Assembly (NCBI RefSeq): GCF_030269545.1
Contig: NZ_BSTN01000016.1
Span: forward strand, 62,001-126,000
Length of the DNA: 64,000 bases
Source of the DNA: Actinomadura sp. NBRC 104425
Lineage (GTDB): Bacteria; Actinomycetota; Actinomycetes; Streptosporangiales; Streptosporangiaceae
Direction of reading: 5' to 3'
This document shows, piece after piece, positions 57,167-64,000 of this stretch. How positions within the stretch are numbered: the first letter of the stretch is position 1; each line of letters starts with the position of its first letter. Made by a program: the position numbers and the translations under genes. The notes below the pieces were generated by a model that was not told the DNA's origin, made no database searches, and saw only the letters and a program-made list of their open reading frames with translations.

Positions 57167-58063
57167 ATGCGGTTGCGCCGGCGAACCGTCGTCGCGATGC
57201 TGGCGGGGGTCGCGCTGGGGCCTGTCCTCTACTACACGGTGTACGACACCGCTCCCGGCCGGCCCTCCGTCGGCGCCGCACGGCCCCTCACCGAGCAGGA
57301 GAAGGACCTGTTGCACGACGCCGAGGAGCTGCTGACACATTCCTGCATGGCGGCCCGCGGTTTCAAAACGTGGGTGGTGCCCCGGCGACCGCTGCCGGAG
57401 GACCGCGACTTCCCCTATGTCGTCGACGACGTGGAGTGGGCCTCCCGGCACGGTTATGGAAGCGACATCCAGGCCCAACGCGAACGGTTGCGGGCATCCG
57501 ACCCGAACCGGCGGTACTTCGCCGGGCTGTCTCCGGCACAACGGCAGCGCGCGTTGGATGCCCTCCACGGCAGGCGATCCGCGCGTCGCCTGGAGGTCAA
57601 GACACCGAACGGCATGACCGTCGGCCGCATCGACGACGGCTGCACCGCACAGGCACAGAAGAAGCTCTACGGGGACCTGAAGGTCTGGTTCCGCGTCTCC
57701 ACGATCACCGAGGCGCTCACCAGCCTCCAGCAAAGACAGACCACCGCCGATGCCGAATTCGCCAAGTCGGTCAAGGAGTGGTCCAGATGCATGAAGGAAA
57801 GGGGGTTCAACTACAGCGATCCGAATGCGGCACGCGCCTCGTTCATGAAACCGGGCAAGGCGCGACCGCGGAAGACCGAAGTGCGCACGGCGGTCGCCGA
57901 GGCCGGATGCGCGAGGAGCAGCGGGCTGTCCAGCACGGCCCAGCGCCTGGAGCAGCGATACGGCGAGCGACTGCGGCGCACGTACGCAGACGACGTGCGC
58001 ACCAGGATGCGACTTGAAGTCGCCGCACTGGAACGCGCTCGTTCCATCGTCCGAAACAAGTGA
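57167..58063 (+). CDS. Exported or membrane-anchored protein, unknown
   Basis: A 298-residue protein starting MRLRRRTVVAMLAGVALGPV, an uncleaved anchor or signal segment. The rest is charged and helical, with Cys in THSCMAARGF, DDGCTAQAQ, SRCMKERGF and AGCARS, which could form two disulfides outside the cell. The repeated C-M-x-x-R-G-F pattern appears twice, suggesting an internal duplication. ATG at 57167 with AAAGGAG. Similar anonymous secreted proteins occur in Streptomyces and Actinomadura, but I cannot name a family. It precedes the I36 inhibitor gene by 40 bp. Confidence 0.65.
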   Translation: MRLRRRTVVAMLAGVALGPVLYYTVYDTAPGRPSVGAARPLTEQEKDLLHDAEELLTHSCMAARGFKTWVVPRRPLPEDRDFPYVVDDVEWASRHGYGSDIQAQRERLRASDPNRRYFAGLSPAQRQRALDALHGRRSARRLEVKTPNGMTVGRIDDGCTAQAQKKLYGDLKVWFRVSTITEALTSLQQRQTTADAEFAKSVKEWSRCMKERGFNYSDPNAARASFMKPGKARPRKTEVRTAVAEAGCARSSGLSSTAQRLEQRYGERLRRTYADDVRTRMRLEVAALERARSIVRNK

Positions 58064-58103
58064 GACCGGCCGAAGCGGCCGACACGAGAAAAGGCAGACG
58101 AGA

Positions 58104-58562
58104 ATGAAGAAGATCAACGCGGTCCTGGCAGCCGCGGCATTCACCATCCTGGCCCTGTTCGCCGCCCCCGGCGCCGCACAGGCGACCGTGCACAGCTCGC
58201 CCGGCTCCGCCGCCGCGGCGGCTCCCGACGGCTACCTCTACGCGTGGCAGCACAAGGACCGCGGCGGCTACTGGTGCCGCTGGTTCGGAAACGACGCGAA
58301 CTGGTCCACCTGCTCCGGGTCCTCGTCGAGCCTGAACATGCGCAACGTGGCAAGCTCCCTGGAGAACCGCGGCTACGCCGGCGCGTACGAAGACGTCGAC
58401 CTCTTCTACCACCCGAACTACACCGGTTCGAACATCTGCCTGTGGAACGGCCGGTACCTCAACAACCTGACGGGCATCTACTTCCCGTGGGACGGCAAGG
58501 ACGGCCAGGGCCAGTCCACGAACGACAACATCGCCAGCCACCGCTGGTCGAACAACTGCTGA
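58104..58562 (+). CDS. Secreted I36-family peptidase inhibitor-like protein (copy 1)
   Basis: A 152-residue exported protein. Signal peptide MKKINAVLAAAAFTILALFA with AQA-T cleavage. The mature domain is a beta/gamma-crystallin-like I36 fold: YLYAWQHKDRGGYWCRW, WSTCSGSSSSLNMRNVASSL, DLFYHPNYTG, NICLW and the C-terminal SHRWSNNC. Four Cys probably form two disulfides. I36 is typified by SMI, a Streptomyces metalloprotease inhibitor; many homologues are of unknown activity. ATG at 58104. A tandem paralogue follows at 58814. Confidence 0.87.
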   Translation: MKKINAVLAAAAFTILALFAAPGAAQATVHSSPGSAAAAAPDGYLYAWQHKDRGGYWCRWFGNDANWSTCSGSSSSLNMRNVASSLENRGYAGAYEDVDLFYHPNYTGSNICLWNGRYLNNLTGIYFPWDGKDGQGQSTNDNIASHRWSNNC

Positions 58563-58590
58563 GACCCGCACCAGACAGCGCCGGTGTCCC

Positions 58591-58628
58591 GGGTGCTGGT
58601 GATCGCGCCGCCGCGATCACCAGCACCC
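58591..58628. terminator. 17-bp perfect hairpin
   Basis: GGGTGCTGGTGATCGCG (58591-58607) pairs with CGCGATCACCAGCACCC (58612-58628) around a 4-nt loop, between the two I36 genes. They are therefore probably transcribed separately. Confidence 0.75.
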
Positions 58629-58813
58629 CCGCCGACAGCCAGTCCACAACCACGGTCATCGTCACTCCACAGACCGGTGTCCTCCATGCACTCCAGCACT
58701 CACCGTGCCGACCACCGGCGCCCCACCCCATCCCCACCCGTAAACGGCCACCTCGTCAAACGGCAAGTGCACCCGCACAACGTTGAAACCCCCCAGCCGA
58801 GAAGGAAGTAGAA

Positions 58814-59275
58814 GTGAACAAGACCACCATTGCAGCGACGGCCCTGGCATTCACGGCCCTGGCTCTACCCACCACCCCCGGAATCGCACAGGCGACCACC
58901 GTAAACTCACCCGGCACCATCTCCACGGCGGCCGTGGACGGCTATTTCTATGCATGGGAGAACAGGGACCACAGCGGCGACTGGTGCCGCTGGCCTTCCG
59001 GCGTGGACGACCCGGACTGGTCGACCTGCTCCGGGTCCAGTCCCAATGTGAACATGAACGGTAAGGCAAGCGCCCTGGCAAACCTCGGCTATCCCGGCAC
59101 GTACGACGACGTCGACCTGTACTTCAGCTCTAACTACCTCGGCTCGGGCATGTGTGTGCGCAACGGCCTCTACATCTCCCTGCTGACCGTCTACTTCCCA
59201 TGGGACGGTAAGCGGGGTCAGGGGCAGTGGGCGAACGACAACATCACCAGCCATCGCTGGTCGAACAACTGCTGA
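58814..59275 (+). CDS. Secreted I36-family protein (copy 2)
   Basis: A 153-residue paralogue of the preceding protein. Signal peptide NKTTIAATALAFTALALPTT with AQA-T, then YFYAWENRDHSGDWCRW, WSTCSGSSPNVNMNGKASAL, DLYFSSNYLGSGMCVRN, VYFPWDGKRGQGQW and the identical ending SHRWSNNC. The four Cys are conserved between copies; the signal peptide and loops differ, so the duplication is not recent. GTG at 58814 with GAAGGAAG. The last gene before a 530-bp stretch without support for coding. Confidence 0.87.
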   Translation: MNKTTIAATALAFTALALPTTPGIAQATTVNSPGTISTAAVDGYFYAWENRDHSGDWCRWPSGVDDPDWSTCSGSSPNVNMNGKASALANLGYPGTYDDVDLYFSSNYLGSGMCVRNGLYISLLTVYFPWDGKRGQGQWANDNITSHRWSNNC

Positions 59276-59809
59276 ACGCCTGCGGCAGGACGACGTCGGA
59301 AGACTCTTTCCATCGGTCGATGCGTCGAACCAGCCGCTCGGAGTGCCGCCACGTGCTCGATAGGACTGTGGCCGCGAGCGGGCAGGCGAAGGAGGTGCTC
59401 CAGGATGGGCCGAGTCCCCACGATCACGACGACGCTTCGGCTGCCACCTGGGGGGCGACTCCGCCTCTACTGGAGACTCCTGGATAGTCGTTTCGCGCTG
59501 AACCAGGAAGCCACGCCGACGGCGTCGACTCGCCGCCTTCCGGCGGGCCGTAGGACCGCCTCTGGAACACAAGATCGCGTTAAGTCCCTTCCCCTGGAAG
59601 AAGTCAGGTGACTCGCTCCGCTGACGCGGCGAAGGCGACGCCCAGCGGTTATCAGGCCCTGGTCGGGCACTACGCGCAAGACACGCCACTCGGGGGCCGA
59701 TCAGGGCCTACCAGACTTCTCCAGGGCAGCCGCCCACCGGTTCGCCGTGCCGGGGGGCCGAGAGGACGGCGCACGCCTGCGGGGCACCGGCCGTGTCGCC
59801 GTCAGGCCA
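59276..59809. other. Gene-poor stretch, possible decayed sequence
   Basis: About 530 bp between the second I36 gene and the TetR gene. Short frames occur (for example from 59608, which has GGAAG upstream and begins MTRSADAAKATPSGYQALVG), but none shows a family or a full domain. Base use is less regular than in flanking genes. It could be the remains of a mobile element or gene; I see no inverted repeats to prove it. Confidence 0.3.
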
Positions 59810-60430
59810 TCACGGGAGGTGGGGGGCCATCAGCAGGGTGGCGTGGTCGACGACGGCGTCCAGGTCGTCGCCCAGGCTGCCGGCCAGCCACTGTTGGACG
59901 AGTTCCACCATCGCGCCGGTGAACATGGCGGCCCCCACCCGCGCCAGCCGCGGATCGACGGCGGGGCGCGTCCGGGCCTCCTGGTGCAGGACCTCGTCCA
60001 TCAGCGCGGTCTGGGCGGCCTGCCTGCGGGCGGCCAGCACCGGGTTGGCGCGGGCCTCGGTGAACAGCACCCGGCCCCGGCGGGGGTCGGCCGAGCTGAA
60101 GTCCAGCACGGTCCGGATGCCAGCCCGGGTGCGTTCCGCCAGGTCGTCGCCGGCCGCCTCCAGCGCCGCCAGGAGCCGTTCGGACAGCTCCGCGGCGACC
60201 CTGTCGTAGACGGCGCCGAGCAGTTCGCCGGTGTCGGAGAAGCTCTCGTAGAAGTAGCGGGCGTGCAGGTTGCAGGCGCGGCACACCGCGCGCACCGACA
60301 CCCCCGCCTCGCCCTGGGTGCCGAACAGCTCGAACGCCGCCTCCACCAGCCGGGCGCGGCGCTCGTCGCGCCGGGCGGCCAGGGGGACTCCCGCCCAGCG
60401 GGTCGCCGCGGTCTGCGTCTCGTTCGCCAC
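59810..60430 (-). CDS. TetR/AcrR family repressor
   Basis: A 206-residue TetR protein. The DNA-binding domain (about 18-70) includes RRARLVEAAFELFGTQGEAG and VSVRAVCRACNLHARYFYES. The C-terminal all-helical ligand domain ends VVDHATLLMAPHLP. Its start is 90 bp from the divergent MpaB-like gene. The intergenic has two 22-bp operators (60453-60506), a strong sign that it represses both itself and that gene. TetR beside an MpaB-like oxygenase is a recurrent actinomycete pairing. Confidence 0.92.
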   Translation of the reverse strand: MANETQTAATRWAGVPLAARRDERRARLVEAAFELFGTQGEAGVSVRAVCRACNLHARYFYESFSDTGELLGAVYDRVAAELSERLLAALEAAGDDLAERTRAGIRTVLDFSSADPRRGRVLFTEARANPVLAARRQAAQTALMDEVLHQEARTRPAVDPRLARVGAAMFTGAMVELVQQWLAGSLGDDLDAVVDHATLLMAPHLP

Positions 60431-60452
60431 CGGCCCAGCCTATCCGCGCAAA

Positions 60453-60506
60453 TCTGGCTACACCTGTGGCCAGAATTGCCCTATTCTGGATACACCTGTA
60501 GCCAGA
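60453..60506. promoter_or_regulatory. Twin TetR operators
   Basis: Two 22-bp imperfect palindromes with the frame TCTGG-N-TACACCTGT-N-GCCAGA, at 60453-60474 and 60485-60506, start 32 bp apart (three helical turns). They fill the TetR/MpaB divergent promoter region. The second ends 14 bp before the MpaB start codon. Confidence 0.75.
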
Positions 60507-60520
60507 CTTGGGAGTCGGCC

Positions 60521-61540
60521 ATGATCACCCTGCCGCGCCACAAGCTCGCCCGGACCCTCGCCGCACGCCTCGAACGCCACTTCGACACCCAGGTGCGATC
60601 CCGCTTCTTCAGGGGACTCGAATTCGCCACCCCCGAAGGCGACCCGGGCTGGTTCGGCCCCGACAGCGCGGTGTGGTACGTGCACTCCCACACGCCGCTG
60701 CTGTCCTTCGGGCTGGCGTGCGCGGCCTTCCTGGAAGCACTCGACCCCAGCATCTACTGGATGGGCGTCCAGCACTCCCGGCTCACCGCCAAGGACTCCG
60801 ACGGCAAGCCGACCGGCGAGATCGACCCCGAAGGGGCCGCCGTGCGGTTCGGCCACTCGCTGTCGTTCTTCATCGGCACCGCCTACGGCTCCACCGCGAC
60901 CGCCGAACGCCTCGCCAGGACCGTGCGCGCCATGCACCACACGATCAAGGGCACCCGCCCCGACGGCCTCCCCTACGACGCCGACGACCCCCAGTGGCTG
61001 CGCTGGAACTACGCCACCGTCGTGTGGGGGCTGGCCACCGCCCACGAGCGCTACCACCCCCGTCCGCTGCGCGGGAAGGAGCTGGACCGCTACTACGGCG
61101 AGTTCGTCCGCGTCGGCCACGCGCTCGGCGGCACCGACCTGCCCACCACCAAGGCCGAGACCCTCGAATGCCTCAAGGAGGCCCTGCCCCGCCTGGCCGT
61201 CACCCCCGGCCATGCCGCCCGCACCGGGCCGAACCTGCGCGACACCTCCACCACGCTGCTCACCGGCCCGTTCATGGACTGGGCCATCCGCGACACCCTC
61301 CCGGACTGGGCCGCCCGCATGGTCATGCACCGGCCGCCCAACCCCGTCGAGCGGGAGGCCCGCCGCGCCGCCCTGCGGCTGCTGTTCAACGGCACCCAGT
61401 CGCTCATCGGCCCGATCAAGGAGTTCCGCCAGGCGCAGGCCAGGGTCGCCGCCGGCACGACCAGCGCCCCCACCGTGCCCACCTACAAACCGGGCACCGA
61501 CCCGGTCCGCACCCGCGAAGAGGCCGAAGCCATGGCCTGA
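60521..61540 (+). CDS. MpaB-like (DUF2236) oxygenase family protein
   Basis: A 339-residue protein of the DUF2236/latex-clearing-protein-like family. The early WFGPDSAVWYVHSHTPLLSF and VRFGHSLSFFIGTAYGSTAT blocks and the later WNYATVVWGLATAHERYHPR carry the conserved His/Arg that bind heme b in Lcp and MpaB relatives. Members cleave isoprenoid double bonds or remain uncharacterised. No signal peptide, so intracellular. ATG at 60521 with GGGAG. Probably repressed by the divergent TetR protein through the two operators. Confidence 0.87.
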   Translation: MITLPRHKLARTLAARLERHFDTQVRSRFFRGLEFATPEGDPGWFGPDSAVWYVHSHTPLLSFGLACAAFLEALDPSIYWMGVQHSRLTAKDSDGKPTGEIDPEGAAVRFGHSLSFFIGTAYGSTATAERLARTVRAMHHTIKGTRPDGLPYDADDPQWLRWNYATVVWGLATAHERYHPRPLRGKELDRYYGEFVRVGHALGGTDLPTTKAETLECLKEALPRLAVTPGHAARTGPNLRDTSTTLLTGPFMDWAIRDTLPDWAARMVMHRPPNPVEREARRAALRLLFNGTQSLIGPIKEFRQAQARVAAGTTSAPTVPTYKPGTDPVRTREEAEAMA

Positions 61541-61616
61541 TCACCCACCGCGCTCAGGGACCGGCGCTCCCGCGGCGGGCCGGTTCGGGTGAACCGGCCC
61601 GTCAGGGGTAGGCGTA

Positions 61617-62933
61617 TCACCCCTCGAAGGGGAAGCGGTCGGCGAAGGCGGGCTTGAGATCGTCCAACCACACGGCTTCGGGGTCGTACTCGGCGAAGAA
61701 GGGCCGGTTGACCAGGCTCGCGTCGCGGCACTGGATGAAGTGCAGCACGAAGACCTTCTTGCCGGCCACCTCGGTGACGCCGTCCACGCACACCTTGCCG
61801 GGGGTGGCCGACATGGACGGGCCGCGGACGGTGCGCGAGATGCCGGCGACGTTGCTGTAGGCGTCTCGGAAGATGTCCACCGCCCGGGCCAGCGGGACGG
61901 CGAAGTAGTCCTGCGGGCCGGTGTCACGCTCGACGAACATGTAGTACGGCACCATGCCCATGCGGGTCTGCTGCCGCCACATGGTCTCCCACACGCGGGC
62001 GTCGTCGTTGATGGTGCGGATGAGCGGGGCCTGGGTGCGGATCACCGCGCCGGTGTCGCGGATGCGGCGCACCGCCTCGGTGACGACCAGCGGCTCCAGC
62101 TCGCGCGGGTGGGTGAAGTGCGCCTGGAAGGCCAGGTTCTTGCCCGACTCCACGACCTGCTCGAACAGCCGCAGGAGGGCATCGGCGTCGGGGTCGGTGA
62201 CGAACTTCTGCGGCCAGTACGCCAGGGCCTTGGTGCCGATGCGGATCGACTCCAGCTGCTCCAGCTCCAGCAGCGGCTCGACGTACCGGCGCAGCACCGG
62301 CTCGCCCATGATCATGGCGTCGCCGCCGGTGAACAGGACGCTGGTGACCTCCGGGTGCGCCTTGAGGTAGTCGCGCAGCTGGAGGGCGTCGTCCCCGGCC
62401 ATCTTCAGGTCGGGCTCGCCGACGAACTGCGCCCACCGGAAGCAGTAGGTGCAGTACGCGTGACAGGTCTGCCCCTGTTTGGGGAAGTACAGCACGGTCT
62501 CGTCGTATTTGTGCTGGAGCCCGGGGATCTTGCCGTCGCCGAAGCTGGGGATGTTCAGCTCCATCTGGCCCGCGGGATGCGGGTTGAGGCGCATGCGGAC
62601 GGCGTGCGCGGCCGCGTCGATCTCCGCCTTGGGGGCGTCGCGGCGCAGCAGGTCGCTCAGGTGCGCGACGTCGTCGGCCGGGAGCATGTCCGGCTGCGGG
62701 AACACCAGCCGGTAGATGGGGTCGTCCGGGGCTGCGGACCAGTCGATGAGCTCCTCGACGACGTAGGCGTTGGTCCGGAAGGGCAGGACCGTGGCCACGG
62801 CCCGGGTGGCGAGCCGCTGCTCAGGGGTCAGCCCCGCGCGCGCGGTGAGCTCGTCGAGATGCTTGGCCGTGAAGGCGCGGAACTTGCGACCGGTGGATCG
62901 CACCGCGGGAGCCGCGTCGTTCACCAATGTCAC
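61617..62933 (-). CDS. KamA-family radical SAM 2,3-aminomutase
   Basis: A 438-residue radical SAM, PLP-dependent aminomutase. The iron-sulfur motif is CHAYCTYCFRWAQF (CxxxCxxC, about 156-163). VLFTGGDAMIM carries the SAM-binding GGD, and a PLP lysine is expected in the C-terminal region around SATPGKVCVDGV, where KAM family members have GxGK-like motifs. Lysine, arginine and glutamate 2,3-aminomutases are hard to separate by eye; no lysine-fermentation genes are nearby. The GTG at 62933 follows AAGGAG. The ~297 bp upstream hold no gene, only an AT-richer patch near 63050-63090 that may be its promoter. Confidence 0.88.
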   Translation of the reverse strand: MTLVNDAAPAVRSTGRKFRAFTAKHLDELTARAGLTPEQRLATRAVATVLPFRTNAYVVEELIDWSAAPDDPIYRLVFPQPDMLPADDVAHLSDLLRRDAPKAEIDAAAHAVRMRLNPHPAGQMELNIPSFGDGKIPGLQHKYDETVLYFPKQGQTCHAYCTYCFRWAQFVGEPDLKMAGDDALQLRDYLKAHPEVTSVLFTGGDAMIMGEPVLRRYVEPLLELEQLESIRIGTKALAYWPQKFVTDPDADALLRLFEQVVESGKNLAFQAHFTHPRELEPLVVTEAVRRIRDTGAVIRTQAPLIRTINDDARVWETMWRQQTRMGMVPYYMFVERDTGPQDYFAVPLARAVDIFRDAYSNVAGISRTVRGPSMSATPGKVCVDGVTEVAGKKVFVLHFIQCRDASLVNRPFFAEYDPEAVWLDDLKPAFADRFPFEG

Positions 62934-63230
62934 GTGTTGGCACTCCTTGACTGTCAGCGGGGAACGCACCCGTCGGCGCGTCGTCTGATGGGTGATCCCG
63001 ACGGGGCCCGCCGCCGGTGCCGGTGGTCGAACCCCCGTGGATCCTAAAGAGGTACCCCCTTTACGGTACAAAGATGCTGGTCAACCACAAGCCTGACAAA
63101 CTATGACATCGCCGGGCAACGCAGCCGACCCGTGCATGATCGATAACGGGTCGTGCCAAAGCTCGAACCCCCGCGTCCCTATGCTGGGCAACGTCACCGC
63201 CGCGGATGCCGTGCCGACACAAGGGGGGAC

Positions 63231-63950
63231 GTGGACGCACCGGAGCGCCACCGCGACCAGGGCGTACCGGCCCTCGCCGTGCCGCTGGCCGGCCTGGCGG
63301 CCGTCGCCTACAACACCTTCCTGCTGGAACACCTGCTCAGCCCCGACATCGACGTGATCAACAGCTATGTCAGCGAGCTGTCGGCGGTGGACCAGCCGTA
63401 CCACTCCGTCTACAGCGGCGGTGACTTCGCCACCGGCGTACTGACGATGATCGTGGCGCTCCTCGCACTGCGCGCCGCCCGGGGGCTGCGCTGGGCCGTC
63501 ACCGGCTGGATCCTGCTGGCCCTGTTCGGGCTGTGCGCCATCGGCGACGCGGTGTTCCCGCTGGACTGCGCGCCCAGCCTGGAGTCGGGGTGCGCGCTGC
63601 GCGAACGGTCGGGCAACGTGTCGTTCTCACACGAGTTCCACGCCGTCACCAGCAGCCTGGTGATCGCCTTCGGGGTGGCGGCGCTGGTGGCACTGGCGAT
63701 CGCCGCCCGCCGGTACGGGCGCTGGCCCGCGCTGGCCCGCTGGGGGCTGCCGCTGGCGGCCGTCGAGACGCTGCTCGCGCTGGCCACCATGGCGGCGATG
63801 GTGGAGGGCCGGTGGCTCGGGATCATCCAGCGCGGCCAGATCGCCGTGCTGGTGCTGGGGCTGCTGGCCGTCACGTGGGCGCTGGCCCAGGAACGCCGCG
63901 CCGCGCGGCTCCCCGCCGAGGCGCCGGAGCCGACGAAGGCGGCGCGGTGA
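63231..63950 (+). CDS. DUF998 family membrane protein
   Basis: A 239-residue protein with six or so membrane spans (ALAVPLAGLAAVAYNTFLLE, GVLTMIVALLALRAA, AVTGWILLALFGLCAIGDAV, SSLVIAFGVAALVALAIAAR, AAVETLLALATMAAMVEG, RGQIAVLVLGLLAVTWALA). NSYVSELSAVDQPYHSVYSG, AVFPLDCAPS with a second Cys in SGCALRER, and HEFHAVTSSL are the DUF998 marks. Function unknown. GTG at 63231 with AAGGGGGG. Overlaps the next gene by 4 bp (GTGA). Confidence 0.87.
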   Translation: MDAPERHRDQGVPALAVPLAGLAAVAYNTFLLEHLLSPDIDVINSYVSELSAVDQPYHSVYSGGDFATGVLTMIVALLALRAARGLRWAVTGWILLALFGLCAIGDAVFPLDCAPSLESGCALRERSGNVSFSHEFHAVTSSLVIAFGVAALVALAIAARRYGRWPALARWGLPLAAVETLLALATMAAMVEGRWLGIIQRGQIAVLVLGLLAVTWALAQERRAARLPAEAPEPTKAAR

Positions 63951-64000
63951 GCAGGGTCGAGTACGCGGGAGGCGAACAGGTCCACGTGGTCGTGCGCGGC
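63947..64000 (+). CDS. Start of a probable alpha/beta hydrolase gene (cut by window)
   Basis: From the GTG at 63947, overlapping the DUF998 stop, the frame stays open to the window end and encodes VSRVEYAGGEQVHVVVRG. This resembles the first strands of alpha/beta hydrolases, and DUF998-hydrolase pairs are common. Only 18 residues are visible, so the family is a guess; the coupled start is the stronger evidence that a gene begins here. Confidence 0.45.
   Translation, partial: MSRVEYAGGEQVHVVVRG

Noticed and set aside
59405..59922. Small frames at 59405 and 59608 as genes or a transposase fragment
   Set aside because: No recognisable transposase motif, no inverted repeats, and composition consistent with noncoding or decayed DNA.
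1..64000. Secondary-metabolite gene cluster suggested by the SARP regulator
   Set aside because: No polyketide synthase, peptide synthetase, terpene or RiPP genes are present; the SARP gene faces a reductase operon.

Overview
The window is very GC-rich, densely coded actinomycete chromosome. GTG/TTG starts, SARP, ANTAR, Scr1-type XRE/DUF397 and PP2C/RsbW-type regulators, a mycothiol-type DinB protein and an F420-type LLM oxidoreductase all point to Actinomycetota. The mix looks like Streptosporangiales, perhaps an Actinomadura relative; that placement is an inference. I saw no rRNA, tRNA, CRISPR array, integrase or intact insertion sequence.

Layout. 0-5.6 kb: galT, a large SARP/AfsR-type regulator, and an FMN-reductase/RibD-like pair behind a triple 11-bp repeat. 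5.7-7.1 kb: locus A, made of small GntR genes and a two-gene operon with a structured leader. 7.2-17 kb: S33 peptidase, secreted lipase, Thr/Ser dehydratase, SDR, secreted class C serine hydrolase, pyruvate carboxylase. 17.2-22.3 kb: a small basic protein, a membrane Ser/Thr kinase with a SapA-like ectodomain, then a DUF397/XRE/ATPase/STAS regulatory group. 22.5-30 kb: paired M16 peptidases, a Spo0M-family protein and three unrecognised genes. 30-38.4 kb: a PP2C-RsbW fusion, a SigR-like sigma factor with no RsrA beside it, a subtilisin inhibitor, an ANTAR protein, a second PP2C phosphatase and a DUF6328 membrane protein. 38.4-41.5 kb: proS and locus B, a mirror image of locus A. 41.5-47.3 kb: YceI, VanW, LLM oxidoreductase, a PAP2 protein with a stub of a second domain, and a TagGH-like ABC exporter. 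47.5-51.2 kb: two overlapping dynamin-like GTPases. 51.4-57 kb: PEBP, DinB, tautomerase, an SDR lacking its catalytic pair, a decayed amidohydrolase gene and an XRE-cupin regulator with repeat operators. 57-64 kb: secreted proteins including tandem I36 inhibitors, TetR/MpaB with twin operators, a KamA-type radical SAM aminomutase, DUF998 and the start of a probable hydrolase.

Most interesting: a repeated unit seen in four states (two intact, two decayed). It has a GntR-only winged-helix gene with a TANNNT box 6-7 nt before its start, divergent from an operon whose 5' leader carries a GC hairpin followed by a Shine-Dalgarno hairpin. The second hairpin shows compensatory changes between copies. 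The operon ends in a 41-43 aa single-pass membrane protein with a shared YVGRHRA tail, coupled by TGATG to a variable upstream gene. The four copies form two tandem pairs in opposite orientations 33 kb apart. In each pair the outer unit has lost its operon.

The 19.6-37.7 kb stretch also concentrates partner-switching components (two RsbW-like ATPase domains, STAS, two PP2C phosphatases) with Spo0M and a sigma factor, which suggests a developmental or stress-signalling neighbourhood.
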